A stretch of DNA of 64,000 nucleotides from Steroidobacter sp035493235 (GTDB lineage: Bacteria > Pseudomonadota > Gammaproteobacteria > Steroidobacterales > Steroidobacteraceae): NCBI GenBank assembly GCA_035493235.1, contig DATJIP010000028.1, positions 6,036 through 70,035 on the forward strand. Direction: 5' to 3'. Position 1 is the stretch's first letter. Each line of letters begins with the position of its first letter. A model generated the notes under the pieces. That model worked only from the letters and a program-made list of their open reading frames with translations, was not told the origin of the DNA and did not search any database. The position numbers were made by a program, and so were the translations under genes. Below are positions 35,742 through 44,297 of the stretch, one piece after another.

Positions 35742-36217
35742 ACACTCAGGTGTTCGAGATCTATATCAAGGCGTCGCCCCAAACCATCTGGGATGCGATC
35801 ACCAGTCCCGAATGGAATGCGAAATATGGCTATAAGGGACCGATGCACTTCGAGTTGCGCGCCGGCGGCAAATTCCAAACGCGTGCGAATGCAGACATGC
35901 AGCGCATGGGATTGCCGGAAGTGATCATCGATGGCGAGGTCCTCGAATCGGTCCCGCCGCGTCGCCTCGTGCACACGTATCGCTGGCTGTTCACGGAAGA
36001 GAGCAAGGCAGAAGGCTTCACGAAAGTGACGTACGAAATCGAGCAAACGCCCGCCGGCTTTTCGCGGCTGACCGTCATTCACGATCTGCAAGGCGCGCCG
36101 GCGATGGCCCAGGCCGTCAAGAGCAAGTTCAACTTGCAGGGCGGCGGTGGCTGGAACTGGATCCTCAGCGACCTCAAGAGCCTGATCGAGACTGGCAAGA
36201 TCATGTCGGCGGCGTAA
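35714..36217 (+). CDS. SRPBCC / AHSA1-type ligand-binding protein
   Basis: A 167-residue protein. ATG 35714 follows GGAGG by 7 bases; a second ATG at 35738 overlaps the regulator's stop and is the alternative. The AHSA1 pattern is clear from IYIKASPQTIWDAITSPEW, FELRAGGKF, TYRWLF, TYEIEQTPAGFSRLTVIHD and the closing GGGWNWILSDLKSLIETG. This fold binds hydrophobic small molecules. It is translationally coupled to the ArsR-type regulator and may sense or process its inducer. Confidence 0.9.
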   Translation: MPTEPQASMNTQVFEIYIKASPQTIWDAITSPEWNAKYGYKGPMHFELRAGGKFQTRANADMQRMGLPEVIIDGEVLESVPPRRLVHTYRWLFTEESKAEGFTKVTYEIEQTPAGFSRLTVIHDLQGAPAMAQAVKSKFNLQGGGGWNWILSDLKSLIETGKIMSAA

Positions 36218-36297
36218 CGCCGCATGCTTTCGCAGCGGTGCCGCGCCGTGCGGCACCGCTGTGGCGTCGCTTCGATACTTAGCCCTTGCGCTAAGCG

Positions 36298-36660
36298 ATG
36301 CGTTCTGCAATAGTAATCCATATGGCTTACTATTCAGTACGTCTCGACGGCATTTTCCAGGCACTCGCCGATCCAACTCGACGCGCAGTGTTGCAGCGTC
36401 TGAGCCGCGGCCCGGCCAGCATCAGCGAGCTGGCGGCGCCTTTCGACATGGCGTTGCCTTCCTTCATGAAGCATATCCGTCTGCTGGAAGACAGCGGCTG
36501 CATCCAAACGCGCAAGGCGGGACGCGTCCGCACGTGCGACCTCGACAGGAAGTCGTTCGTTGCTGCCGAGGGCTGGTTATCCACGCAGCGCGAGCTCTGG
36601 CAGGCACGCACCGATCGTCTCGAGCAATTCGTTCTGTCTGATCGCTGGAAGGGGAAATGA
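36298..36660 (+). CDS. Second ArsR-type winged-helix regulator
   Basis: A 120-residue frame from ATG 36298; ATG 36322 (112 residues, starting MAYYSVRL) is equally likely and lies within the operator palindrome. The winged helix shows as IFQALADPTRRAVLQRLSRGPASISEL in shortened form (ALADPTRRAVLQRL), FDMALPSFMKHIRLLEDSGCI and TRKAGRVRTCDL. It belongs to the same SRPBCC-linked ArsR group as the regulator at 35394, but the two differ enough to have separate operators. The stop overlaps the start of the following SRPBCC gene (ATGA). Confidence 0.9.
   Translation: MRSAIVIHMAYYSVRLDGIFQALADPTRRAVLQRLSRGPASISELAAPFDMALPSFMKHIRLLEDSGCIQTRKAGRVRTCDLDRKSFVAAEGWLSTQRELWQARTDRLEQFVLSDRWKGK
36309..36334. 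promoter_or_regulatory. Near-perfect 26-bp palindrome overlapping the second regulator's start
   Basis: AATAGTAA (36309-36316) and TTACTATT (36327-36334) are perfect 8-bp arms, and the centre holds the palindrome CCATATGG (36318-36325). Only one base pair of the whole breaks symmetry. The ATG at 36322 is inside it. If that is the true start, repressor binding would cover the start codon region. It is unlike the operator of the first module. Confidence 0.7.
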
Positions 36661-37139
36661 TGTCAGCGGCTGCATTCGACTCTGCTCGCGATCTGCAGAT
36701 ATCGCGCGTCATGAAGGTACCGCGCGAGGTTGTCTGGCGTGCGTGGACTGACCCTGCGAGATTCGAGCAGTGGTGGGTGCCTGCGCCGGCGAAGTGCAAG
36801 GTTCAATCGATGGAGCTGCGCCCCGGCGGAGCATTCATCACGCGAATCAGCGAGCACGGTGAGGAGTTCGCACCGCACCTGAACGCATGCTTCCTGGCAG
36901 TAGATGAATTGCGACGGATCATTTTCACGGATGCTCTTGCAGCCGGATGGCGACCCGCGCAGCAGCCGTTCATGACCGCGATCATCACGCTGGACGATCA
37001 TCCGCTCGGAACGCATTACGCCGCTCACGTGATGCACAGAACCTGGAGCGATCGCGACAAGCACGAAGAGCTGGGCTTCTTCGACGGCTGGGGCACCGTG
37101 ATTGGACAACTCGCCAACCACGTCGAGGATCTGTTGTGA
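36657..37139 (+). CDS. SRPBCC / AHSA1-type protein
   Basis: A 160-residue protein coupled to the second ArsR-type regulator by a 4-base overlap. AHSA1 signs are RVMKVPREVVWRAWTDPARF, FEQWWVPAP, MELRPGGAF and the closing HEELGFFDGWGTVIGQLANHV. The fold binds hydrophobic ligands. Directly behind the stop, in the same frame, lies the remnant of a dihydrofolate-reductase-like gene. Such a reductase is often the third gene of these modules. Confidence 0.9.
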   Translation: MMSAAAFDSARDLQISRVMKVPREVVWRAWTDPARFEQWWVPAPAKCKVQSMELRPGGAFITRISEHGEEFAPHLNACFLAVDELRRIIFTDALAAGWRPAQQPFMTAIITLDDHPLGTHYAAHVMHRTWSDRDKHEELGFFDGWGTVIGQLANHVEDLL

Positions 37140-37142
37140 TCC

Positions 37143-37445
37143 GCAAGCTTCGCCGCAGAACGTTCTTGCAGGCGACAGCCAGGCCGCGAGATTCAAATCC
37201 ACGGCAGCGCACGACTTGCCCAGTCGCTGATCAGTGAAGGCTTGGTCGATGAGGTGCGGCTCGCAATTGCTCCAGTCGTCGTTGGTCAGGGTCGCAAGCT
37301 GTTTGGCGACGGCGGGACGCCGCTCGGCTTTAAACTGGTCAGCCACGACACGACACCTGCGGGACTCGCCGTTCATTCATACACGGCCAGCGGTGCTCCA
37401 CAGTTTGGCACCTACGACGGTAGCTCAGTCGAATCGCCCCGTTAG
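37143..37445 (+). pseudogene. C-terminal remnant of a dihydrofolate reductase / RibD C-domain-type gene
   Basis: In the frame immediately behind the SRPBCC stop, the translation from about 37188 reads EIQIHGSARLAQSLIS, then EGLVDEVRLAIAPVVVGQG, RKLFGDGG and AVHSYTASGAPQFGTYDG. This is the C-terminal third of the RibD_C/dihydrofolate-reductase-like family. The N-terminal two thirds with the nucleotide-binding start are missing, and the 45 bases before the homologous part are unrelated. It is a 5'-deleted gene; a short translated product cannot be excluded. Confidence 0.75.
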
Positions 37446-37758
37446 CCGATGACCTTCGGTTAGAAGCGCAGTGCGCGTTGTGCGCATGCGACTGCAACTT
37501 AAGGTGAACGTTGTTTTACCTACGTGCTTCTCCGCAGTCCGAAAGCAACGGCAACAGTCGTATACGTGCGCAATGTCAGGCGGTTGGGGTGCGCCACGAA
37601 ACGGATTGGCGTGATGGCGCGTCGCTTTCCGACTCGACGGACTGACATCAAAAAAGTTTCAGTTATCCAGGAGCATCGCGACGCCGACAGTACAAACACG
37701 CGCGACCAACTCATGTGGTCGCGCGATTGCCCGCAAGCATCACTAACAGGGGTACAAC
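37446..37758. other. Intergenic leader with a strong hairpin
   Basis: This 313-base gap has no convincing gene. It should contain the promoter of the following secreted-protein gene. The main structure is a perfect 10-bp stem, CGCGCGACCA at 37699-37708 and TGGTCGCGCG at 37716-37725, with a 7-base loop. No T-run follows, so it is more likely an mRNA leader hairpin or an operator than a terminator. GGGG lies 8 bases before the ATG. Confidence 0.5.
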
Positions 37759-39516
37759 ATGAAGCTCAAACCTGTTGCGACCATTGTTGTTCTGATTGGT
37801 GTGGCGAGCCTGCCCACCATCTTTCAGGCAGCGGCCGCTCCTGATCCAATCGGTGCTCAGGCGATAAAAGCGCCGAAGCCGCAATTCTCTGACAACGTAG
37901 CGTTCGATGTGTCGCCGCCGTTGCGAGATCTCGCCGCGCACAGGGCCACACCGGTCCTTCCGGAGGAGGACCAGGGAGAGGTCAGGGAGGAGAACGGACC
38001 GGAAGCGGTAGACAGCGACGTCTACTTTCCGGATGCGGCAGTCCAGAGCAATGTCTCGCCGTCAGCGATTCCGAGCACCACTGCGAACTTCGAGGGCCTC
38101 AGCAACCAGGACAACTTCAATATCTTTGGCGGGCGCGTGAACCCGCCCGACCCGGTGGGCGACATTGGCCCGAACAACTATGTTGAGATGACCAACCTGA
38201 CGTTTGCCGTGTACGACAAAGCGGGGAACCGGCTGCTTGGACCGGTCGACACCGGCACGCTGTGGGATGGTTTTGTAGTTCCCGACTGCACGGATCCATC
38301 CGGCGACCCAGTCGTGCTGTATGACCAGTTCTCAGATCGCTGGTTGCTCTCGCAGTTCACGACGCGCGGCCTGGACGATCCTTCGCTGCCTTTCTACAAC
38401 TGTGTTGCCATCTCGGCGACGTCGGATCCAACAGGGGTTTACTATCGCTACGCCTTCAAGACTCAGGCGGATCCTGAGGCACCTGCAGGTGGCACGTTCT
38501 TTCCTGACTATCCCAAGTACGGCGTCTGGAAGGATTCGTACATCCTGACGACGCGCGACTTCGGATTGGTCACTGGGTATGGCATCAGCGTTTACGCGCT
38601 CGAGAAGAACAAGATGATCAACGGGCAAGCCAAAGCCCGCGCCGTGCAGTTCTTCCTGGATTCCAACGTTGTACCGCTTGAACTGATGGGCGATGGCTTG
38701 CTGCCGGCGGACGTGGATGGCAAGACCAAGCCAAAGAATGACACTCCGGCCCCGATCGTCGGAACGCAGGATGACGGCGCGGGGTATGGAGCGACATTCG
38801 ATGCGCTCAATATCTGGAACCTGGATGTCATTTGGAATGCCAAGGCAACTGCTTCGCTGACCGGTCCGACGCAATTACCGGTCGCGCCATTCGACTCGGT
38901 CTTTCCTTGTGCGCCAACGGCTCGCGACTGTCTCCCACAGCCGGGCATCACCAATCACGACCAGTACCTCGACATCCTTTCCTACCGGCAGCGCCCGACC
39001 CATCGTCTCGCCTATCGCAACTTCGGCACCTACGAATCTTTCGTAACCGAACAGGCGGTCGAGGCGGCGCCGGGTATAGCAGGCGTTCGCTGGTACGAGG
39101 TCCGTCGCACGAACGGAACCTATTCCATCCAACAACAAGGAACGTATGCCCCCGCTGACGGCGTCCACCGCTGGATGGCCAGCGCCGCCATGGACTGGCA
39201 AGGGAATATGGCGCTGGGCTACAGCGTTGTGAACGGCATTAATGTCTTCCCCGGCATTCGCTATACGGGGCGACTTGCAGGCGATCCGCTTGGTCAGATG
39301 ACGCTGGGCGAGGGAACTATCATCAACGGCAGCGGAGTACAACGCACCACCAACTCGCGCTGGGGCGACTACACGTCGCTCAATGTCGATCCCACGGACG
39401 ACTGCACTTTCTGGTACGTCAACGAGTACTACACGGCGGCCGGTCAGGCCTCCAGCACCGCAGGGTGGCAGACGCGCATCGGCAGTTTCAAACTGCCTGG
39501 TTGTCACGCCAAGTAA
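37759..39516 (+). CDS. Large secreted protein, unknown function
   Basis: A 585-residue protein with a clear signal peptide (MKLKPVATIVVLIGVASLP...). The mature part opens with an acidic, proline-rich stretch, and then comes PPDPVGDIGPNNYVEMTN, a pattern I associate with exported proteins of unknown function that look like beta-propellers. Repeated aromatic motifs (YDQFSDRWLLSQF, YPKYGVWKDSYIL, SRWGDYTSLNVDPTDDCTFW) are spaced as in propeller blades. No catalytic motif is visible. It stands alone between a structured leader and a strong terminator. Confidence 0.85.
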   Translation: MKLKPVATIVVLIGVASLPTIFQAAAAPDPIGAQAIKAPKPQFSDNVAFDVSPPLRDLAAHRATPVLPEEDQGEVREENGPEAVDSDVYFPDAAVQSNVSPSAIPSTTANFEGLSNQDNFNIFGGRVNPPDPVGDIGPNNYVEMTNLTFAVYDKAGNRLLGPVDTGTLWDGFVVPDCTDPSGDPVVLYDQFSDRWLLSQFTTRGLDDPSLPFYNCVAISATSDPTGVYYRYAFKTQADPEAPAGGTFFPDYPKYGVWKDSYILTTRDFGLVTGYGISVYALEKNKMINGQAKARAVQFFLDSNVVPLELMGDGLLPADVDGKTKPKNDTPAPIVGTQDDGAGYGATFDALNIWNLDVIWNAKATASLTGPTQLPVAPFDSVFPCAPTARDCLPQPGITNHDQYLDILSYRQRPTHRLAYRNFGTYESFVTEQAVEAAPGIAGVRWYEVRRTNGTYSIQQQGTYAPADGVHRWMASAAMDWQGNMALGYSVVNGINVFPGIRYTGRLAGDPLGQMTLGEGTIINGSGVQRTTNSRWGDYTSLNVDPTDDCTFWYVNEYYTAAGQASSTAGWQTRIGSFKLPGCHAK

Positions 39517-39553
39517 CGCTGGCTCCAGACGTCTGATTGACCTTCATTGCTGA

Positions 39554-39589
39554 AACTCTCCGAGGCTTAACCGCCTCGGGGAGTTTTTT
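39554..39589 (+). terminator. Rho-independent terminator after the 585-residue protein gene
   Basis: AACTCTCCGAGGC pairs with GCCTCGGGGAGTT (13 bp, one G-T pair) around a 6-base loop and runs into TTTTTT. It lies 38 bases after the stop. Confidence 0.93.
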
Positions 39590-39660
39590 CTGCTGCTGCC
39601 GGTGTCGTACCCCGGCCCTCGCGTGCGTTTGAGGTAAGGACCGCCCCGGAAGGTAACCTC

Positions 39661-42237
39661 GTGCGCGCAGCAAAACTCATTCTGACTCTCTTCGCGGCAA
39701 CGTCCAGCCTCGTTGCGGGCATCGCGACGGCGCAGGAATTGTCCGAGTTATCGCCGCGCGTGCGTGCGCTGCTCGAACAGATGACGCTCGACGAGAAGCT
39801 CGCCATGGTTCAGGGGGCGCGCGATCCCGCGTACAACGGCGGCGCCGGCTATCTCGCGGGCGTCCCCCGGCTCGACGTGCCGCCGCTGCGCATGGCGGAC
39901 GGCCCGGCGAATGTCGAGGTGCGCTACGAGACCACGGCGCTGCCGCAGCCGATCACCCTCGCCGCAACGTTCAGCACGACGCTGGCGGAGCAGTACGGGC
40001 AGATTCTCGGCCGTGAGTCGCGCGCCACCCGCAACGATCTGCTGCTCGCTCCGATGGTGAATATCGCGCGACTGCCGCACTGGGGCCGCAACGTTACGAG
40101 CTTCGGCGAAGAGCCGCTCGTGATCGCGCGGCTTGCAGCCGCCGAGATCGGCGGCATCCAGTCAACCGGCGTCATGGCGCAGGCCAAGCACTTCATCGCG
40201 AACAACCAGTCGCTCAACCAGGGTGGCGGCATTACCGGCGCAGACGGATTCGACTTCATCGTCGACGAACGCACGCTGCACGAGATCTACCTGCCCGGTT
40301 TCGAGAGCGCGATCCGCGCCAACGTGGCCTCGATCATGGCCGCCTACAACAAGCTCAACGGGTTCTGGAACGCGGAGAACGAATCGACCCTGACCGGTCT
40401 GCTGCGCAAGGAGCTGCATTGGCAGGGATTCGTCGTGTCCGATTGGCATGCCAACCGCAGCACGCCGTCGATCAACGCAGGCCTCGACGTCGAAATGCCG
40501 GGGCAGGGGCCGATGTATCAAGTCGGTCGTGAAGGGCCGAAGTGGGGACTGCGCCTGAAGCAGGCGATCGAAGCGAAGCAGGTCGATCCGCGCGTACTCG
40601 ATCGAGCGGTAGGGCGCGTGCTCACACAGATGGAACGGTTCGGATTTCTCGACGGCAAGCGCGTGGCTGCTCCGACCACGATCGACGTCGAGGCGAGCGC
40701 CGCATTTGCGCGCAAGCTCGCTGCACAAGGCGCAGTGCTGCTCAAGAACGACGGCGGGATTCTGCCGCTGGACGGCGGGCATCGCGCGAAGCTCCTGCTC
40801 GTCGGCCCCACTGCGGCCCAGTTGAGCGTCGGCCCTCGCGTGTCCGGTTTCGAAGCGCGTTTCGTGTCGCCGCTCGATGCCTTGCGCACTTCGCTCGGTG
40901 CAACGGCCGAGATCTCGCATGTCGTTGGCGATGAGCTCACAGGCGTCCCGATTCCTGACACATCGCTACGGGCTGCATCCGGAGAGCCGGGCCTCACGCA
41001 CCTGGATCCGGACTCGACTGTGCGCGGTGTCGATTCGCGCGTCGATTTCACCGGCGGCAACGCTCTACCGATCGGACGCGGCCACAAATGGCGCGGAACG
41101 CTGACAGTGCCGACGAGCGGTCGCTACTCACTGCAGGTGCATAGTTGGGGCGGCAGCGGAACGCTGATCGTCGCCGGCGAGCCGCGCGCCTCCTCAGCGA
41201 CTCTCGCCTTTGGTCGCGGCGTTCCGCACAAGATCTCGAGCGTCGTTCCGACGACCGATGGGCTCGACAACGGGCAGTGGAGCGCCGATCTGGAAGCAGG
41301 CAGGACTTATCCAATCGAGCTGCTGGGCCAGGCTGAGCCCGAGTCGCAGCTGCAGATCCGCCTCGCATGGGTCACGCCGCAGATGCGTGCCGACAACATT
41401 GCCGCGGCCGCCAATGCCGCGAAGAGCGCCGCTACTGTCATCGTCTTCGCATGGGCGCGCAGCGGCGAGCTCGACGATTCGGATCAGGCCCTGCGGCTGC
41501 CCAACGATCAGGACGCAATGATCGGCGCAATCGCGCAGGCGAATCCAAACACGATCGTCGTGCTCAATAGCAGTAGCCCGCACGACATGCCGTGGCGCGA
41601 GCGGGTGAAGGCCATCCTGAACATGTGGTTCCCCGGACAGGAAGGAGGCTGGGCAACCGCCGATGTGCTGCTCGGCAAGGAGAATCCGGGAGGCAGGCTG
41701 CCGCTGACCTTCCCGGTGCGACCGAGCGATGTCGCGGCACTCGATCCCGCGCACCCGGAGCGTTACCGTGGCGTAGACAAGCGCGTGGTGTATTCCGAGG
41801 GCATTTTCCTCGGCTATCGTCACTTCGATGAGCACGGCATCGCGCCACTCCATCCGTTCGGCTACGGGCTGTCGTACACCACGTTCGCTTACTCGAACCT
41901 GCGCAGCCGCGCGAGCGGCGATGCTTTCGAGGTGACCTTCACGGTGCGCAATACCGGCAGCCGTCGTGGTGCTGACGTGCCACAGGTCTATCTCGGCCGT
42001 CCGGCGCAGCCTGCAGTGCCGATGGCGCCGCAGACGCTGGTGGGATTCGAGCGCATCGAGCTCGAACCGGGCGAGTCGCGCACCGTTCGTGTCCGCATCG
42101 AGCCGCGGCAGCTATCGTATTGGTCGAGTGAAGATGATCGCTGGACGATCGCTGCGGGGCGACGACCACTCTACATAGGCGCCTCATCGCGGGATGTCAG
42201 GTTGACGGGCGCCATCGACGTGAGGTCCTCCACATGA
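39661..42237 (+). CDS. Secreted GH3 family beta-glycosidase with PA14-like insert
   Basis: An 858-residue protein starting at GTG. The signal is MRAAKLILTLFAATSSLVAG. The GH3 N-domain has the RxPHWGRN strand, KHFIANNQ and nucleophile Asp261 in VVSDWHANRS. The C-domain begins near 340 (GAVLLKNDGGILPL). A PA14-like beta insert of about 120 residues is suggested by GTLTVPTSGRYSLQVHSW. A C-terminal fibronectin III-like domain starts near 730 (VTFTVRNTGSRRGADVPQVYL). The family removes glucose, xylose or related sugars from non-reducing ends. The stop overlaps the next start. Confidence 0.93.
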   Translation: MRAAKLILTLFAATSSLVAGIATAQELSELSPRVRALLEQMTLDEKLAMVQGARDPAYNGGAGYLAGVPRLDVPPLRMADGPANVEVRYETTALPQPITLAATFSTTLAEQYGQILGRESRATRNDLLLAPMVNIARLPHWGRNVTSFGEEPLVIARLAAAEIGGIQSTGVMAQAKHFIANNQSLNQGGGITGADGFDFIVDERTLHEIYLPGFESAIRANVASIMAAYNKLNGFWNAENESTLTGLLRKELHWQGFVVSDWHANRSTPSINAGLDVEMPGQGPMYQVGREGPKWGLRLKQAIEAKQVDPRVLDRAVGRVLTQMERFGFLDGKRVAAPTTIDVEASAAFARKLAAQGAVLLKNDGGILPLDGGHRAKLLLVGPTAAQLSVGPRVSGFEARFVSPLDALRTSLGATAEISHVVGDELTGVPIPDTSLRAASGEPGLTHLDPDSTVRGVDSRVDFTGGNALPIGRGHKWRGTLTVPTSGRYSLQVHSWGGSGTLIVAGEPRASSATLAFGRGVPHKISSVVPTTDGLDNGQWSADLEAGRTYPIELLGQAEPESQLQIRLAWVTPQMRADNIAAAANAAKSAATVIVFAWARSGELDDSDQALRLPNDQDAMIGAIAQANPNTIVVLNSSSPHDMPWRERVKAILNMWFPGQEGGWATADVLLGKENPGGRLPLTFPVRPSDVAALDPAHPERYRGVDKRVVYSEGIFLGYRHFDEHGIAPLHPFGYGLSYTTFAYSNLRSRASGDAFEVTFTVRNTGSRRGADVPQVYLGRPAQPAVPMAPQTLVGFERIELEPGESRTVRVRIEPRQLSYWSSEDDRWTIAAGRRPLYIGASSRDVRLTGAIDVRSST

Positions 42238-42983
42238 TGCAACTCAAACTGAGTGCAGCCGCCCTGACCGCGACTGTGCTGTTGAGTTCGTGCTCGCAAT
42301 CCTCTAAGCCCGCAACAGCGGGCGCGGGGCAGGGTGAAGGCGATCAACACCCCGACATCTCCGGGTTCTGGGAGCTTGTGAGCGACAGCAAGCACGTGTC
42401 ACCAGCGTCGCTCACGCCGCTGGGTACTGAGTTGACCGAGAAGCAGCGACCCAAGGTAGATGAGGGTGTGATCACCACCTACGCTTCACGCTGGTGTCAG
42501 CCCCTGGGCACGCCCTTCATCATGGGTGACGCTGCACCACTCGATATTCTGCAAACACCTCGCGAGATCGCCATCATCGCCGAGGTGCAGTCGTCCGCGC
42601 GGCACATCTATATAGATGGTCGCGGTCATCCGGACATGGACGTGTTCGATCCGACGACGAATGGCCACTCGATCGGCCATTGGGAGGGCCAGACGCTCGT
42701 CGTCGAGACCGTCGGCTTCAATGATCGCGGCAATCTTCTGCTCCCAGGCGGCGGCGCGCGGACCCCGAGCTCCAAGCTGATCGAGCACTACGAGCTGCTC
42801 GCGGCAGGCAAGCAATTGAAGGTGACTTTCACCTGGGAGGATCCGCAGATCTTCACCCAGCCGCACACGTACTTTTTCATGTATTACAAGTCGGCTGCGG
42901 ATCAGTATGCGAGGGAGTACTTCTGCGACGCCTCCGATGCCAATCGCAGCAAGACGGCGGAACAGCCGACGCAGCAGGAGTGA
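42234..42983 (+). CDS. Predicted lipoprotein, unknown function
   Basis: A 249-residue protein. The signal MMQLKLSAAALTATVLLSSC ends in a lipobox (LSSC) with a polar stretch after it. Recognisable segments are HPDISGFWELVSD, IYIDGRGHPDMD, NGHSIGHWEGQTLVVET and VTFTWEDPQIF. I know this pattern from many exported proteins of unknown function in aerobic proteobacteria. Its translational coupling to the GH3 gene suggests an envelope role linked to that enzyme, but this is only positional evidence. Confidence 0.8.
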   Translation: MMQLKLSAAALTATVLLSSCSQSSKPATAGAGQGEGDQHPDISGFWELVSDSKHVSPASLTPLGTELTEKQRPKVDEGVITTYASRWCQPLGTPFIMGDAAPLDILQTPREIAIIAEVQSSARHIYIDGRGHPDMDVFDPTTNGHSIGHWEGQTLVVETVGFNDRGNLLLPGGGARTPSSKLIEHYELLAAGKQLKVTFTWEDPQIFTQPHTYFFMYYKSAADQYAREYFCDASDANRSKTAEQPTQQE

Positions 42984-42987
42984 ACCC

Positions 42988-43413
42988 ATGAAGGCGATAT
43001 CGAGAATCTCCTGTTTGCTGGGCGCGGCCCTGCTCGCCATGGCGGGCGTTGCCGATGCGCATCACTCGTTTGCCATGTTCGACCAGAATCAGGTGTGGAC
43101 CTGGCAGGGCACCGTCGTGGAGTACCACTGGCGGCAGCCGCACCTTCACGTCATCGTGCAGGTGCCGAAGGGCGCGAAAGATGCACGCACGGCTGGCACC
43201 TGGGATTTTGAGGCCGCCGGCCCGAACCTCGCGCAGCGCCAGGGCTGGACGCGTCTCACCTTCAAGGCTGGCGACAAGATCACCGTCGTCGGCCACCCGA
43301 TGAGGGATGGCTCGAAGGCTGGCTCGGTCAAGTACGTGAAGACGGTCGATGGCAGGGTCTTGTACAACGACATCGATCGCAAGGTGACGCCGGAGAACAC
43401 GCCGTCGTTATGA
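42988..43413 (+). CDS. Small exported DUF6152-like protein
   Basis: ATG 42988, 4 bases after the lipoprotein stop, gives 141 residues with a signal ending at GVADA. The mature protein begins HHSFAMFDQNQ, and WQGTVVEYHWRQPHLHVIV and GDKITVVGHPMRDGSKAG follow. This matches the DUF6152 type as I recall it. The histidine-rich start could bind metal. It is the third gene of the GH3 unit. Confidence 0.8.
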   Translation: MKAISRISCLLGAALLAMAGVADAHHSFAMFDQNQVWTWQGTVVEYHWRQPHLHVIVQVPKGAKDARTAGTWDFEAAGPNLAQRQGWTRLTFKAGDKITVVGHPMRDGSKAGSVKYVKTVDGRVLYNDIDRKVTPENTPSL

Positions 43414-43598
43414 AAGGATGACAGCGCGATCAACCGGCGTCCTGCAACCTTTGCAGCGCAGATAAAGGCTCGATCAACCAGCGTGCGGTGCTGCGGCGTC
43501 GAGCTGAGTTGGTCACGGCGATCTACGCCGAGATTCCGTCTACGATCGTGATCAATGTGTAGACCGGCCTGACCACAATGGGCGCGCTCACCGGCGAG

Positions 43599-44297
43599 CT
43601 ACGCGACGGCGTCGATGAAGCAGTTGATCGACAGTCGCCCGGTCAGGGGATTCGGATCGGGTACGAAGCCTTTGGCGATGGAGCCGGAGTGCAGGGAATT
43701 GCGGCGGTAGACCAGCATGCGGTTGAAAATGCCATCCTCACTCGCGATCTGCTCGAACAGCGCGGTGTTGCCGCTGATGTACTCCGCAGCCGGCATATCC
43801 GGACCGTCGTTCTCCGACTCGAGTGATCTGAAATAAGTGTCGGCGCGTACCTCGTCCACGTATTCAAAGCCCGTCTTGCGGTGCCGGTAGAAGGCGGTGC
43901 CGCCCAGGTCCGTCTTGAACAGATAATGAATCGTGGCAAGGCCGTTGCCGTTCAACGAATCCACGTGAGGAATGCGCTGGATCGCGGCGAGCTTCTCGGG
44001 CGGCGTCGTCACCAGCGAGTAGTGGCTCATCGAGAATTGGAGCGACCGGCCCTGCAGCCCGAAGTGCTCGAACAGCACCTGCTTGAGCCGGGTCTCGATG
44101 AGCTGCCGATACGACGGCGGTGCCTCGGCTCGGATGCCCGGATAAAAGCGCGACGGGACCGTGAACTGTCTGCCCGCCGCTTTGCGCACCAGTCGGTCGG
44201 GATCGGCGATGAAGTTGTCGATCACCAGGAGCGGTGCCTGCTCCGCTCCGATCGTGAGCTTCCGCAGGCGCAGGTCAGGATGGGTTTCCAGAATCAC
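43599..44297 (-). CDS. DUF6445-type protein with an HxD...H...R pattern
   Basis: The GTG at 44297 overlaps the halogenase stop in the GTGA arrangement and gives 232 residues; longer versions would lie inside the halogenase gene. The pattern His111-Val-Asp113 (IPHVDS), His203 (SLHSGS) and Arg221 (TGRLSINCFI) matches the iron and 2-oxoglutarate sites of prolyl-hydroxylase-like dioxygenases. Oxygenase activity is an inference. It is the last gene of the receptor-SapC-cupin-halogenase unit, where this family is a regular companion as I recall. Confidence 0.8.
   Translation of the reverse strand: MILETHPDLRLRKLTIGAEQAPLLVIDNFIADPDRLVRKAAGRQFTVPSRFYPGIRAEAPPSYRQLIETRLKQVLFEHFGLQGRSLQFSMSHYSLVTTPPEKLAAIQRIPHVDSLNGNGLATIHYLFKTDLGGTAFYRHRKTGFEYVDEVRADTYFRSLESENDGPDMPAAEYISGNTALFEQIASEDGIFNRMLVYRRNSLHSGSIAKGFVPDPNPLTGRLSINCFIDAVA

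Noticed and set aside
43427..43483. Short direct repeat CGATCAACC(G/A)GCG, 44 bases apart, in the convergent gap
   Set aside because: Thirteen bases with one mismatch and no third copy is too little for a CRISPR or a defined repeat family.
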